Shown here: positions 26,270-36,268 of the stretch, in pieces | How the letters are laid out: each line of letters starts with the position of its first letter | How positions within the stretch are numbered: the stretch's first letter is position 1 | NCBI RefSeq assembly: GCF_030145185.1 | Contig: NZ_JAQYWB010000028.1 | Coordinates: 1-64,000, forward strand | DNA from: Desulfoluna sp. | Lineage (GTDB): Bacteria > Desulfobacterota > Desulfobacteria > Desulfobacterales > Desulfolunaceae | DNA length: 64,000 bases | Direction: 5' to 3' | The notes under the pieces: model-generated | Database searches by the model: none | Seen by the model: the letters and a program-made list of their open reading frames with translations, nothing else | What the model was told of the DNA's origin: nothing | Made by a program: the position numbers and the translations under genes

Positions 26270-26430
26270 TGTTAAAAACGTTCTTCGTTCTTGGTGCTTC
26301 GTTTGAGGAGTCGCTGCGGGATATTTCACAAAAAAACGATAGCACCGAATAAATAAGGCGTTATTACAAGCCGTTACCGTGGTAAACCTAAGGCATTTCT
26401 CACCCTTCGGGCGAGCCGAATGAACGATCA
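26270..26430. repeat. Dispersed repeats behind the DUF2786 gene
   Basis: Within 10 bp of the stop codon is an ACGTTCTTCGTTCTTGGTGCTTC...GAGGAGTCGCTGCG module (26275-26315), the same family as at 237, 741, 5440, 6183 and 42200. It is joined to a GGGATATTTCAC...TTTCTCACCCTTCGGGCGAGCC element (26318-26420) related to those near 6024, 58135 and 59235. The segment also separates the convergent HIT gene. Confidence 0.7.
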
Positions 26431-26433
26431 GGG

Positions 26434-26769
26434 CTAACCTCGGTCAAAGCCCCCGACCAGGTGCAGGTGGAGATGAAACACCTCCTGACCGCCGCCCTTC
26501 TCCACGTTAAAGAAGACCCGGTAGCCTGACTTGTCGGTCTTCTCTTTGACGGCCAGCCCTTTGGCCACGGTCATCATCCGCCCCACCAGGGCCTCATCCA
26601 CCGCTTCAAGGTCATTGATGCTTCGAATATGCTTTCGGGGAATGATCAGAAGGTGTACCGGGGCCTTAGGGTTGATGTCCCGAATGGCAATCATCTCGTC
26701 ATCTTCGTAAATAAATTCAGAAGGGATCTCTTTGCCAATAATCTTGCAGAAAATGCAGTCAGCAGCCAC
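26434..26769 (-). CDS. HIT-family nucleotide-binding protein
   Basis: This 111-residue protein of the HINT branch starts ADCIFCKIIGKEIPSEF, contains FIYEDDEMIAIRDINPKAPVHLLIIPRKH and ends with the triad VFHLHLHLVGG, in which the central His is the nucleophile. HINT proteins hydrolyse AMP-linked phosphoramidates. GTG 26769 has AGGAG at good spacing; GTG 26775 sits too close to it. It follows the clpS-clpA-aat operon with a gap near 100 bp and could be its last gene. Confidence 0.93.
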   Translation of the reverse strand: MAADCIFCKIIGKEIPSEFIYEDDEMIAIRDINPKAPVHLLIIPRKHIRSINDLEAVDEALVGRMMTVAKGLAVKEKTDKSGYRVFFNVEKGGGQEVFHLHLHLVGGFDRG

Positions 26770-26870
26770 AGCCACTCCTTTCGTGTTCTAAGTCATCTTG
26801 TTGTTGGATTCGTGCGGCCCAACAAACAGCGGCCCGATAGCTATGATAAGCTCCGAGCCGTTATCGTGTC

Positions 26871-27566
26871 TCACCGTATATGAAAAACACCGGACCAGGA
26901 TCCAATGAGGTCTTCTTCCGTCAATGCCTCATCAAGCTCATGAAGGAACTGACGTCTCGGAATCTCTTCAGCCCCGAACCGGAGGAGGTGATCCGTGGTC
27001 ATCTGGCAATCGATAAACCGAAAACCCTCCTCTTTCAGAAACCGTACGAGCTGAACAAAGCAAACCTTGGAGGCATCGGGTTTCCGGGCAAACATCGACT
27101 CCCCGAAAAAAGCACGGCCCAGAGAAACCCCGTAGAGGCCCCCCACCAGCTCGTCCCCGTCCCACGCCTCCACAGAGTGAGCAAAGCCCTCTTTATGCAA
27201 GAGGGTATACGCCTCCTGCATCTCATCGACAATCCAGGTCCCCTCTTCTTCGGCCCGCCGGATGGTCGCGCAGCTTGAGATCACCTCGGCAAAAGCCCGA
27301 TCCATGGTCACCCGATAGGGGGCTCGCCTCAGGGTTTTGCGTAAGGAGCGATTCACCACCAGGTTCTCAGGATAAAGGACCAACCGGGGGTCTGGAGACC
27401 ACCAGAGGATCGGCTCACCAGGGCTGTACCAGGGAAAAATGCCCATGGAATATGCCAGGATCAGGCGATGCACCGCAAGATCCCCTCCCAGGGCAAGAAG
27501 TCCATCCCGTCGTGAGAGCTGGGGGGGAGGAAAGGTCACCTGATCGGACAGTTGAAACAAGGGCAT
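26871..27566 (-). CDS. aat: Leucyl/phenylalanyl-tRNA-protein transferase
   Basis: Aat adds Leu or Phe from aminoacyl-tRNA to N-terminal Lys or Arg, creating primary N-degrons. The 231-residue protein has FPPPQLSRRDGLLALGGDL, LILAYSMGIFPWYSPGEPILWWSPDPR, FAHSVEAWDGDELVGGLYGVSLGRAFFGESMF, and DCQMTTDHLLRFGAEEIPRRQFL, the full family signature. It lies 11 bp behind clpA. With clpS and clpA it makes a compact N-degron degradation operon: tag, recognition and unfolding. Confidence 0.96.
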   Translation of the reverse strand: MPLFQLSDQVTFPPPQLSRRDGLLALGGDLAVHRLILAYSMGIFPWYSPGEPILWWSPDPRLVLYPENLVVNRSLRKTLRRAPYRVTMDRAFAEVISSCATIRRAEEEGTWIVDEMQEAYTLLHKEGFAHSVEAWDGDELVGGLYGVSLGRAFFGESMFARKPDASKVCFVQLVRFLKEEGFRFIDCQMTTDHLLRFGAEEIPRRQFLHELDEALTEEDLIGSWSGVFHIR

Positions 27567-27577
27567 CTGTCGTCACC

Positions 27578-29821
27578 CTATGCAAAACTGAAGGTAAGTG
27601 CGTCTTGCCGCAGTCCGATGGTCACGGTCCCGCCCCTGGACAATCGCCCAAAGAGGAGCTCATCAGCCAACAGGTCTTTAATGGAGGTCTGAATCAACCG
27701 TCCCAGGGGTCTGGCACCATAATCGGGGTTGTAGCCCTTCACAGCCAGCCAGTGCCTGGCCTTCGGCGTCAATTTCAGATTCACCTTTCGATCGGAAAGC
27801 TGCCCCTTCATTTCGACGATAAACTTGTCCACGATCATCTCCATCACCTTTTCCGACAGGGCTTTAAACGTGATGATGGCATCCAGGCGATTTCGAAATT
27901 CAGGACTGAAAATACGCTCAACAGCGCTGCGACCTTTGCCTTCGATCTCGTCTTTGGGGCTGCCAAAGCCAATGGTCTTGGTACTCATCTCCCGAGCACC
28001 GGCGTTGGAGCTCATAAGGATGACCACATTACGGAAATCCGCTTTCTTGCCATTGTTGTCCGTCAGGGTTCCATGGTCCATCACCTGCAGCAGGATATTG
28101 ATAAGATCGGGGTGTGCTTTTTCAATCTCATCCATCAGCAGCACACAGTGCGGGGTCTTGCGAATCCGCTCGGTGAGAAGCCCACCCTGTTCGAATCCCA
28201 CATAGCCCGGAGGCGCTCCGATGAGTCGTGCCACGGCGTGTTTTTCCATGTACTCGCTCATATCAAAACGCAGAAACTCGACGCCCAGATTAAGGGCCAA
28301 CTGTTTGGCCACCTCGGTTTTTCCAACGCCCGTGGGCCCGGAAAAGAGAAAAGAACCGATGGGCTTATCAGGAATCGAGAGTCCGGCACGGGAACGCTTG
28401 ATGGCGGTAATCAATCCGTCCAGGGCTTCATCCTGACCAAAAATTGCACGTTTCATTCGTTTGCCAAGGGTCTTGAGGCGATCTCGGTCAGATCTGGAGA
28501 CACTGCGCGCCGGAATCTTGGCGATGACGGCCACCACCTTCTCCATATCGGCTACGCGCACCTTCCGAGTGGTGTCTTCTTCGTCAAGACGTTTAAGCAC
28601 ACCGGCTTCATCAATCACATCGATGGCTTTGTCCGGCAGGTAGCGATCATTGATGTGTTTGAAAGAAAGATCCGCCGCCGCTTCGAGGGCGGCCGGGGTG
28701 TAGATCACCTGATGATGGGATTCAAACCGATCCTTCAGACCGTTTAAAATCTCTACGGTCTCGGCGACACTGGGCTCTCGGATGTCAATCTTTTCAAATC
28801 GGCGGGAAAGGGCCCGGTCTTTCTCAAAATTGTTTTTGTACTCTTCGTAGGTGGTGGACCCCATGCACCGCAGCTCGCCATTTCCGAGCACGGGCTTGAG
28901 CATGTTGGAGGCATCAATGGAGCCGCTGCTGGTGGCACCCGCCCCGACGACCGTATGAATTTCGTCAATGTAAAGGATCACATTGGGAATCGCCTTCAGG
29001 GATTCAATCACCCCTTTCATCCGCTTTTCAAAGTCACCCCGAAACTTGGTTCCGGCAAGCACCGCAGGAAGGTCAAGAGAGTATATCTTGGTATCCCTCA
29101 AGGGCTCGGGCACCACCCCCGAGGCCACCATTTGTGCCAGCCCTTCGGCAAGGGCGGTTTTGCCCACCCCGGGGTCCCCCACAAAGATCGGGTTGTTCTT
29201 CCGGCGACGAAGCAGCACCTGAATAATGCGCTGCAACTCCCGGGTGCGGCCGATCAGAGGATCAAGACGCCCTTCGAGAGCTCGTTCCACAAGATCTACG
29301 GTATAAAGATTCAGAGGATCTGTCTCCTCCTTATCCTCACGCGAATCTCCGCCTTCGGGGCCGGACTGGCCGTCCCCGGCCGGGGTTTGTTTCTGCTCGT
29401 GCTCATGGGAAATGTACCTGAGCACCGAGAGCCGGGTCACCCCTTCTGTCTCCAGAAAATAGCTGGCGTGGGAATCCCGTTCCTGAAAAATGGAGGCAAT
29501 GACATCGCCCACCTCCACCTCTTTCTTCTCTGCCGAACGCACATGTGAGACAGCCCGCTGGATGACCCGCTGAAAGCCCAGGGTCTGTTGGAGCACGTAA
29601 TCTTCGGCGCCATCGAGCCTCTCGATCTTCTCCTGAAGAAAAGCATCCACCTTGCTCTTAAGCTCAATGGTATCGCCACCACAGCTCTCAATAATATCAA
29701 TGCCGGTGGGATCGTGAAGGATGGCAAACAGAACATGCTCAATGCACACATATTCATGGCGTCTTTTTTTTGCTTCGCGAACGGCAAAGCCCAAGGTTGC
29801 GCTGAGTTCTCTGCTTATCAT
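27578..29821 (-). CDS. clpA: ATP-dependent Clp protease ATP-binding subunit ClpA
   Basis: ClpA is a ring-forming AAA+ unfoldase that feeds substrates to ClpP. The 747-residue protein has the N-terminal Clp repeat domain (binding site of ClpS), a first AAA module with GDPGVGKTALAEGL, and a second with GPTGVGKTEVAKQL, FDMSEYMEKHAV and LLMDEIEKAHPD. The IGF-type loop (KTIGFGSPK) that docks on ClpP is present. Arg-finger and sensor regions look normal. ATG overlaps the clpS stop (ATGA at 29818-29821). ClpP is not in the window. Confidence 0.97.
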   Translation of the reverse strand: MISRELSATLGFAVREAKKRRHEYVCIEHVLFAILHDPTGIDIIESCGGDTIELKSKVDAFLQEKIERLDGAEDYVLQQTLGFQRVIQRAVSHVRSAEKKEVEVGDVIASIFQERDSHASYFLETEGVTRLSVLRYISHEHEQKQTPAGDGQSGPEGGDSREDKEETDPLNLYTVDLVERALEGRLDPLIGRTRELQRIIQVLLRRRKNNPIFVGDPGVGKTALAEGLAQMVASGVVPEPLRDTKIYSLDLPAVLAGTKFRGDFEKRMKGVIESLKAIPNVILYIDEIHTVVGAGATSSGSIDASNMLKPVLGNGELRCMGSTTYEEYKNNFEKDRALSRRFEKIDIREPSVAETVEILNGLKDRFESHHQVIYTPAALEAAADLSFKHINDRYLPDKAIDVIDEAGVLKRLDEEDTTRKVRVADMEKVVAVIAKIPARSVSRSDRDRLKTLGKRMKRAIFGQDEALDGLITAIKRSRAGLSIPDKPIGSFLFSGPTGVGKTEVAKQLALNLGVEFLRFDMSEYMEKHAVARLIGAPPGYVGFEQGGLLTERIRKTPHCVLLMDEIEKAHPDLINILLQVMDHGTLTDNNGKKADFRNVVILMSSNAGAREMSTKTIGFGSPKDEIEGKGRSAVERIFSPEFRNRLDAIITFKALSEKVMEMIVDKFIVEMKGQLSDRKVNLKLTPKARHWLAVKGYNPDYGARPLGRLIQTSIKDLLADELLFGRLSRGGTVTIGLRQDALTFSFA

Positions 29822-30138
29822 AGGTCGTTTTTCTCCATAACACTTCGCAAAGGGTAACCGTTTTCTTCGGCTATTTCATGGACGGCATCCACTTTGGTTT
29901 CTGCCACCTCGTACGTGTAAATCCCGCACAACCCCTTGCCCTGATGGTGAACATGAAGCATGGTCTCCGTCGCCTTCTCCTTTGATTGACGAAAAACCGT
30001 CATCAGGATATCCACCACAAAATCCATGGGAGTGTAGTCATCATTGATAAGGTAGACCCGATACATGGGCGGTTCGATCAGCCTGGTTTCCCTGTCGACC
30101 TCTATGTCTTCCTGCAGATCGGGATGATTCTCGGCCAT
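29818..30138 (-). CDS. clpS: Clp protease adaptor ClpS
   Basis: ClpS delivers proteins with Leu, Phe, Tyr or Trp N-termini to ClpA. The 106-residue protein has the core YRVYLINDDYTPMDFVVDILM, with the Asn-Asp-Asp motif that reads the N-terminal amino group. HVHHQGKGLCGIYTYEVAETKV follows, including the His that binds the same group. It is the first gene of the clpS-clpA-aat operon, overlapping clpA. A strong terminator of secA lies just upstream. Confidence 0.96.
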   Translation of the reverse strand: MAENHPDLQEDIEVDRETRLIEPPMYRVYLINDDYTPMDFVVDILMTVFRQSKEKATETMLHVHHQGKGLCGIYTYEVAETKVDAVHEIAEENGYPLRSVMEKNDL

Positions 30139-30193
30139 TGGTCACTCATTCCCCCCTGAAATCCTATGGTTGAAATTATAACACAGAACAAGA

Positions 30194-30297
30194 CAAAAAA
30201 GCATCGACGATCATTGAGGGCCAGGGGGTTGCATGTGAATAGGGGGATGGAAGGTCCACATGCCTTTGCCCTTACAGGGATCATCGATGCTTTTGTT
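30194..30297 (-). terminator. Long-stem terminator after secA
   Basis: On the minus strand, GCATCGATGATC (30290-30279) pairs with GATCGTCGATGC (30212-30201) across a roughly 66-base interior that itself contains a GGCATGTG...CACATGC stem. Six T follow. It lies behind the secA stop and separates secA from clpS. Confidence 0.75.
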
Positions 30298-30318
30298 ACC
30301 GATAAACGAAGCAACCCA

Positions 30319-32844
30319 TCACAGCTGGCCGCAACATTTTTTATATTTTTTTCCGCTTCCACAGGGACAGGGATCGTTTCGCCCGACCTTGTTATCCGCA
30401 TTCCGCGTGGGCTGCTTTGCGGCTCCACTCTCATTATGGGAGTACGAAAGCCGGGACTGCTTCCGCTCGGGGTTCACCTCTTCGACCTGCTCCGGCTCGG
30501 CGATCTGAATACGGAACAAAATAGCCACCACCTCTTCCTGAATCCGATCAATCATACCCTGGAACATCTCAAAGCCCTCTTTTTTATAAACGATCAGAGG
30601 GTTCTGCTGGGCATAGCCACGAAGGCCGACGCCTTCTTTAAGGTGATCCATGGAGAGGAGATGATCCTTCCAGTGATTGTCCACGGTCTGAAGAATCACA
30701 TAGCGTTCGAGCTGGCGAAACTGATCCGCCCCGATCAGGTCCTCCTTGCCGCCCATGATCCCCAGGACGTGCTCGTAAATCTGCTCACCCAATCGATCCC
30801 GCGTGATATCATTTTGCGTGGCGTCCACCGCAAGGGCGGTGTTGAAATGGCTCCCCATCAACTGGGCGAATGTCTCCCAGTCCCAGGATTCGGGCATCGC
30901 CTTCTCCACAACAATCTTGGCGGCAATGTCCCAGGCCACGCCTTCGACCATGCGCAGCACCTCGCCATGGAGGTCTCCGCCCCGAAGGGCTTCGCGACGC
31001 TGGCGATAAATCACTTCGCGCTGTTTGTTCATCACGTCATCATATTCAAGGATGTGCTTTCGAATATCGAAGTTGTGACCTTCCACTTTCCTCTGGGCAT
31101 TTTCGATGGCCCGTGAGATCAGGCGGTGCTCAATCGGCTCTCCGTCTTCAAGGCCGAGTCGTTCCATAATAGCGGTGATACGCTCCCCACCGAAAATACG
31201 AAGCAGGTCGTCTTCAAGGGAGAGAAAATAACGCGAGAGGCCGGGGTCACCCTGCCGCCCGGAGCGGCCACGAAGCTGATTGTCAATACGGCGGCTGTCA
31301 TGACGTTCGGTCCCCAGAATATAAAGGCCCCCAAGATCGGTCACCCCTTCGCCCAACACAATATCGGTCCCTCGACCGGCCATGTTGGTAGAAAGGGTCA
31401 CGGAGCCCTTCTGCCCGGCCATGGCGACAATTTCCGCCTCCTTGCCGTGATGCTTGGCGTTCAACACCTCATGCTGGACACCCTTCTTGCCCAGTTTCTT
31501 GCTGAGCTGTTCGGACATATCGATGGAGATCGTCCCCACCAGCACAGGCTGACCCGTTTTATGCACACTGATGATCTCTTCAACCACCGCTTCAAATTTT
31601 TCCTTGCGGGTTTTGTAGATCACATCCGGCATGTCCTTGCGGATCATGGGCTTATTGGTGGGAATGACCAGACACTCCAGGCTGTAAATCTTCATAAATT
31701 CTTCCGCCTCGGTCATGGCCGTACCGGTCATGCCGCAAAGCGTTTCGTACATACGGAAGTAATTCTGAAATGTGATGGAAGCCAGGGTCTGGTTTTCATT
31801 TTCAATATGGACATTTTCCTTGGCTTCCAGTGCCTGGTGAAGGCCTTCGCTGTACCGTCGCCCTTCCATGAGACGCCCGGTAAACTCATCGACGATCACC
31901 ACCTTGCCGTCCTTGACAATGTAATCGGTGTCGCGCTTGAACGACGCGTGGGCCTTGAGCGCCTGGTTTACGTGATGAAGCACTTCAATATTGGCCTGAT
32001 CAAAGAGGTTCTCTACGTTAAGCTTCTCTTCGGCTTTTTGAACCCCCTCATCGGTCAGGCTCACGCTGCGGGATTTTTCATCCACGGTGTAATCCACATC
32101 GGCCTTAAAAAGAGGCATGATGCTGTTGACAACGCCATAAAGCTGGGTGGACTGCTCCGCCGGGCCTGAAATAATCAAAGGGGTTCGAGCTTCGTCGATG
32201 AGGATACTGTCGACCTCATCCACAATAGCAAAATTAAGATCTCTCTGGACCAACTGATCCTTCGTGAACTTCATGTTGTCCCGAAGGTAATCGAAACCGA
32301 ATTCGTTGTTGGTCCCGTAGGTAATATCGGCGTTGTACGCGGCCTTCCTCTGACGATCATCAAGGCCATGAACAATATTACCGACCTTAAGTCCCATAAA
32401 ATTGTAAAGTCTGCCCATCCACTCCGCGTCACGTGAGGCGAGGTAGTCGTTGACAGTCACCACATGGACACCCTTGCCCGTCAGTGCGTTCAAGTAGGCC
32501 GGGAGGGTGGCCACCAGGGTCTTGCCCTCACCGGTTTTCATTTCGGTGATCATCCCGCTGTGAAGGGCCATGCCACCGATAAGCTGGCTGTCGTAATGCC
32601 TCATTTCAAGGACTCGGCAGGAGGCTTCGCGAACGGCGGCAAAAGATTCAGGAAGCAGATCGTCGAGGGTTTCCCCTTGTGCATAGCGTTCCTTAAAAGC
32701 CGGGGTCAGAGCCTGGAGCGCCTCGTCATCCAAAGACTTGTATGTCTCTTCCAGCGCGTTGATTTGCTCCACGATCAGGGCAAGACGTTTAATCACACGA
32801 TCGTTTTTCGTTCCAAACAGTCGGGTCAGTAAGTTTATCAGCAT
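30319..32844 (-). CDS. secA: Preprotein translocase ATPase SecA
   Basis: SecA drives post-translational protein export through SecYEG. The 841-residue protein has [27 protein letters not shown] (Walker A), [20 protein letters not shown] (DEAD-like Walker B), [27 protein letters not shown], and a long helical scaffold with [19 protein letters not shown]. The C-terminal zinc-binding SEC-C motif [17 protein letters not shown], which contacts SecB or ribosomes, is present. The M23 peptidase gene lies upstream on the same strand, an order common in deltaproteobacteria. Confidence 0.98.
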   Translation of the reverse strand: MLINLLTRLFGTKNDRVIKRLALIVEQINALEETYKSLDDEALQALTPAFKERYAQGETLDDLLPESFAAVREASCRVLEMRHYDSQLIGGMALHSGMITEMKTGEGKTLVATLPAYLNALTGKGVHVVTVNDYLASRDAEWMGRLYNFMGLKVGNIVHGLDDRQRKAAYNADITYGTNNEFGFDYLRDNMKFTKDQLVQRDLNFAIVDEVDSILIDEARTPLIISGPAEQSTQLYGVVNSIMPLFKADVDYTVDEKSRSVSLTDEGVQKAEEKLNVENLFDQANIEVLHHVNQALKAHASFKRDTDYIVKDGKVVIVDEFTGRLMEGRRYSEGLHQALEAKENVHIENENQTLASITFQNYFRMYETLCGMTGTAMTEAEEFMKIYSLECLVIPTNKPMIRKDMPDVIYKTRKEKFEAVVEEIISVHKTGQPVLVGTISIDMSEQLSKKLGKKGVQHEVLNAKHHGKEAEIVAMAGQKGSVTLSTNMAGRGTDIVLGEGVTDLGGLYILGTERHDSRRIDNQLRGRSGRQGDPGLSRYFLSLEDDLLRIFGGERITAIMERLGLEDGEPIEHRLISRAIENAQRKVEGHNFDIRKHILEYDDVMNKQREVIYRQRREALRGGDLHGEVLRMVEGVAWDIAAKIVVEKAMPESWDWETFAQLMGSHFNTALAVDATQNDITRDRLGEQIYEHVLGIMGGKEDLIGADQFRQLERYVILQTVDNHWKDHLLSMDHLKEGVGLRGYAQQNPLIVYKKEGFEMFQGMIDRIQEEVVAILFRIQIAEPEQVEEVNPERKQSRLSYSHNESGAAKQPTRNADNKVGRNDPCPCGSGKKYKKCCGQL

Positions 32845-33130
32845 CGGCTGTATTCCTCTTTCAGCGGGAAACCGTTCTTAATTTTATAATCATCAAATGA
32901 TAGCCTCAACGCATAGACAATGGCCATGCATTCGGCCAGGGGACGCCATGGAGGATTCCATGACAATGAGGGGACCTTCGGTGGCGGTTCTCTATTCATT
33001 TTTGTCAACACGAGGGAAGCCCATGGGGTGCCGGGGCTCGGCATCCGCCACATAGTTGTACAAAACGGGGATAAAATCAAGGGAAAGGCGTGGGATGAAG
33101 CGGTAAAAAGAAAGCGATGACAACGTTGGA

Positions 33131-34066
33131 TCAATCAAGAATATATTTCGCAGGGTCCATCGGCATACCGTTAAGACGCACTTCATAGTGAAGATGGGGA
33201 CCCGTGCTTCGCCCGGTATTTCCCATCAGACCGATGGTTTCTCCACGTTTTACATGCTCGCCCCGTTTTTTCAAGGTTTTCGACATGTGACCATAACGGG
33301 TCACCATGCCATGCCCATGATCGATGCTCACCATAATCCCCATGGACCCGAGAGGGCCTGAATAGGTCACCACGCCATCGGCCGGGGCATAAATCGGAGT
33401 GCCCACGTGGTTGGCAATATCGTACCCCTTGTGAAATCTTTTTTTCCCGGTAAAGGGGGAGGTGCGGTTGCCAAACTTGGAGGAAATCCACCCGGTGGTG
33501 GGACGAATAGCCGGCGTGGATTCAAGGATGGATCGTTTCTCATCCAAAATATCGTAAAGAGAGGCAAAACGGCCCAGCTCCGCCTCGGCGGCCAGGCTGG
33601 ACTCACGAATCTGATCCCCCATTTCCCGGACAAGAGCCTCGCCCTGTTCATGGATCACCAGATTGGTATCGATGTCTTCGGGAATCGCCCCCCCCACGCC
33701 AAAAAGGTTGCCTCCCATGGCTGAAGGTCCGAGATTGGCGATGACACGAATCTTCTTTTCGAACTCATAAAGCCCTAGAAGATTGCCCTTCAAGCCGTTG
33801 ATCTCGTTTGCCATGGCCAGAAGTTGCCCATCCCGCGATTGAACCTCCGCCTCTTTGCGTTGCAAGGCAATAGACAGATCCGCGGCGGCCTGCTGATGAT
33901 AAAAAGAACCCCAGCGGGAATAGAGGGCCATGGAAGAAAGGGATGAGATGGCAACAAGAAGGGCCACGAGGGCCAAGGCAGATCGCCCTGACAAGGCGAT
34001 CTGACGGAAGGGTCTTTTCCCGGGTCCAAGTATATAAAAGGTGTACTTGTTTTTCATACGCTCCAT
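33131..34066 (-). CDS. Membrane-anchored M23 peptidase
   Basis: The 311-residue protein has a short cytoplasmic N-terminus, one membrane helix (ALALVALLVAISSLSSMALY), a coiled coil (about 55-95, AADLSIALQRKEAEVQSRDGQ) and a C-terminal LytM domain. The zinc and catalytic residues appear in HKGYDIANHVGTPIYAPADG, YGHMSKTLKKRGEHVKRGETIG and GPHLHYEVRLNG. It should cut peptidoglycan cross-bridges in the periplasm or regulate amidases as EnvC/NlpD do. ATG 34066 is chosen; ATG 34057 is possible. It precedes secA. The gap to secA (32845-33130) holds no gene I can support. Confidence 0.92.
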   Translation of the reverse strand: MERMKNKYTFYILGPGKRPFRQIALSGRSALALVALLVAISSLSSMALYSRWGSFYHQQAAADLSIALQRKEAEVQSRDGQLLAMANEINGLKGNLLGLYEFEKKIRVIANLGPSAMGGNLFGVGGAIPEDIDTNLVIHEQGEALVREMGDQIRESSLAAEAELGRFASLYDILDEKRSILESTPAIRPTTGWISSKFGNRTSPFTGKKRFHKGYDIANHVGTPIYAPADGVVTYSGPLGSMGIMVSIDHGHGMVTRYGHMSKTLKKRGEHVKRGETIGLMGNTGRSTGPHLHYEVRLNGMPMDPAKYILD

Positions 34067-34381
34067 GATATCGCTGCCAGGGAAATGACTCAAACCCTGA
34101 AATGAACGGTGGCAATTCTGCTGCAGACACAAGCCGTTTCGTGCGCCCGAAGCAAGAGAGGTGCAATGCTCTTATCACACCCCCATTATCCCAATTTTCA
34201 GGATAAGTTGCTAACACGAAAAGGCCCAACTGTCAAGCATCACACCAGAAATTCCCTGCCCTTTTGCAGGCCATGGCCGGGTCGTTTTTTTCCATAAAAA
34301 GAATCCGACCAGGACCCCGCAAAGGCCGTTTTTTTATCTTCATTCCAAGGCATTGTTCTTCCCATGCGATGGCCCTGCACG

Positions 34382-35668
34382 TTACCGGATCAAATCAGGA
34401 AGCCACATGATCAGGCCCGGAACAAAGGTAATAAGAAGAAGCACCGCCAACTGAATCAAGAGAAAGGGCATCACCGCCCGGGAGACAAAAAGCAAGCCCC
34501 GTCCTGCGATGGATCCGGTAATAAAAAGGCTCACCCCCATGGGGGGCGTGCAGTATCCGATGGCCAGGTTCACGGTAAGGATCAGGCCAAAATGAATGGG
34601 GTCCACACCAAAATGGGGGAGCATGGGAATCAGCACCGGCCCCAGGATCAATGTGGCGGAGATAATGTCCATGAACATCCCCGTCAGAAGAAGCAGCAGG
34701 TTCATCATGAGAAGAAATCCCCACTCGGATGAAACTGTCAGCATCACCGCCTCGGTGATGCGCCCCGGAATATTCTCAAAGGTCAGGTAGCGCCCGAAAC
34801 AGGTGGCACCGGCCACAATGATAAGTAGCGTCGCCGAGGTGACCGCCGAGCTCACGGTAATCTGCTTGAGATCCACAAGGTTCATGGATCGATGGATAAA
34901 AAGCTCCACCCCAAAGGCATAAACACAAGCGACCACCGCCGCCTCATTGGCCGTAAAGACACCGGAAAAAATTCCGCCGAAAATAATCACCGGAAGCATC
35001 AAGGCCCAGAACCCTTCTTTGAGTGCCGCACAAATCTCCCCAGAACCCGAGGGCTGTCGCTTTTGAACCCGCCCACCGCGTCGATAAAGAATCCCAGTGT
35101 AGAGGCAGATCCCCAGAACGATGAGCAGTCCGGGAAGAAAACCTGTTAGAAACAATGCCTCCAGAGAGACGTTGCTGATCATGCTGTACAGAATCATCCC
35201 GATACTGGGGGGAATGATCACGCCCAGGTTGGGAGAGGTGGCCATCAGGCCCACGGTATAAGATTCATCATAGCCATGTTCCAGAAGGGCTGGAATCATG
35301 AAGCCGCCGATGGCCACCACCGTCGCCACGGTGGATCCGGAGATAGCGCCGAACAGACCGCAGGCCACGACCCCTGCCATGCCGAGCCCTCCGGGAAGCC
35401 AGCCCACCAGCACGTCAGCCACACGAATCAGCCTGGCAACAATGCTTCCGGCGGTCATGATGTTGCCGCAGAGAATAAAAAAGAGAACCACCACCAAAGC
35501 AAAATTATCGAGGCTCCTGAACAGGGTCTGCACCAGCAGAAGAACCGGCATGTCCGCAAAGAGAAGAAACCCACAGGCGGCCGTAAAAAAAAGGGCAATA
35601 CCCACCGGAATATAAGCGGCCATACACCCCAGAAGCAAAGAGAGAATGATCAGATCGTTACTGCCCAT
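34382..35668 (-). CDS. TRAP transporter large permease, DctM family
   Basis: DctM forms the ion-coupled transport channel of TRAP systems. The 428-residue protein has about 12 hydrophobic helices and family signatures: LLGCMAAYIPVGIALFF, VACGLFGAISGSTVATVVAIGGFMIPALLEHGY, GVIIPPSIGMILYSMISNVS, VFTANEAAVVACVYAF and FGLILTVNLAIGYCTPPMGVSLFI. ATG 35668 overlaps the end of dctQ by 11 bases; a longer open frame to 35758 is unlikely. It is the last gene of dctP-dctQ-dctM. Substrate is unknown, probably a carboxylate. Confidence 0.95.
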   Translation of the reverse strand: MGSNDLIILSLLLGCMAAYIPVGIALFFTAACGFLLFADMPVLLLVQTLFRSLDNFALVVVLFFILCGNIMTAGSIVARLIRVADVLVGWLPGGLGMAGVVACGLFGAISGSTVATVVAIGGFMIPALLEHGYDESYTVGLMATSPNLGVIIPPSIGMILYSMISNVSLEALFLTGFLPGLLIVLGICLYTGILYRRGGRVQKRQPSGSGEICAALKEGFWALMLPVIIFGGIFSGVFTANEAAVVACVYAFGVELFIHRSMNLVDLKQITVSSAVTSATLLIIVAGATCFGRYLTFENIPGRITEAVMLTVSSEWGFLLMMNLLLLLTGMFMDIISATLILGPVLIPMLPHFGVDPIHFGLILTVNLAIGYCTPPMGVSLFITGSIAGRGLLFVSRAVMPFLLIQLAVLLLITFVPGLIMWLPDLIR

Positions 35669-36224
35669 GTGTCGACCCACCTTGCTTGCCTGCATCCCCG
35701 TTCGACAACGCCCCGTCCCCTCCCCCCACCCGCAGGGCGGCCGCCTGAACAAGCGCACGGAACCCCATCATGGCCCCGGAGAGGGGAAGAATACCGTAAA
35801 GCCAAGCCGTGGGAATCTGCATGATAATGGTCTTCTGACCGGTTCTCATCTGAAGCATGGCCATCTCGGTGCCATAGACAATCAAAATGCCGGCAAAAAG
35901 AAGGGTCGCCCCGTAAGAGAACAACAGGAGAGGACGCTTCAGCCTGGGAAAAAACTGAACCAGGGCGTCAATGCGCACCATGGCACCATTTTTTACGGCA
36001 CGACTGCACCCCACGAAGGTGGTGTAAATAATGACCAGCCGGACGAGTTCCTCGGACCAGGCCAGAGAATGATTAAACCCGTACCGAAGCACCACATTGG
36101 CGAAAAGAGCTATCAGGGCGACCATGACGGTCAAAAAAAGTGACCACTCCTCAAAAAAGGTGACCCCACGATCTATTTTTAAAACCATTTTTGAAACCAT
36201 TGATGCCATACCAAATCTATCCAT
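35658..36224 (-). CDS. TRAP transporter small permease, DctQ family
   Basis: The 188-residue protein has four hydrophobic helices and the DctQ pattern FEEWSLFLTVMVALIALFANVVLRYGFNHSLAWSEELVRLVIIYTTFVGCSRAVKNGAMVRID. It partners with DctM. It lies between dctP and dctM and overlaps dctM. The ribosome site before ATG 36224 is weak, and ATG 36209 is possible. The C-terminal tail is glycine-rich and short. Confidence 0.92.
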   Translation of the reverse strand: MDRFGMASMVSKMVLKIDRGVTFFEEWSLFLTVMVALIALFANVVLRYGFNHSLAWSEELVRLVIIYTTFVGCSRAVKNGAMVRIDALVQFFPRLKRPLLLFSYGATLLFAGILIVYGTEMAMLQMRTGQKTIIMQIPTAWLYGILPLSGAMMGFRALVQAAALRVGGGDGALSNGDAGKQGGSTHGQ

Positions 36225-36268
36225 GAAGGGTGAAGGGCTAAGGGACTCACCTTGCCACCGGCGGTTAC

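Noticed and set aside
27275-28747. Long open frame on the plus strand (about 490 codons)
   Set aside because: It lies antisense to aat and clpA, both of which match their families over full length. The translation has no family features, so it is a shadow of GC-rich coding DNA.
30166-32169. Two long plus-strand open frames across secA
   Set aside because: They are antisense to a complete, intact secA and encode His- and Arg-rich sequence without domains.
32845-33130. Possible SecM-like leader gene before secA
   Set aside because: Open frames on both strands have no signal peptide or arrest-like sequence, and secM is not expected in this group.
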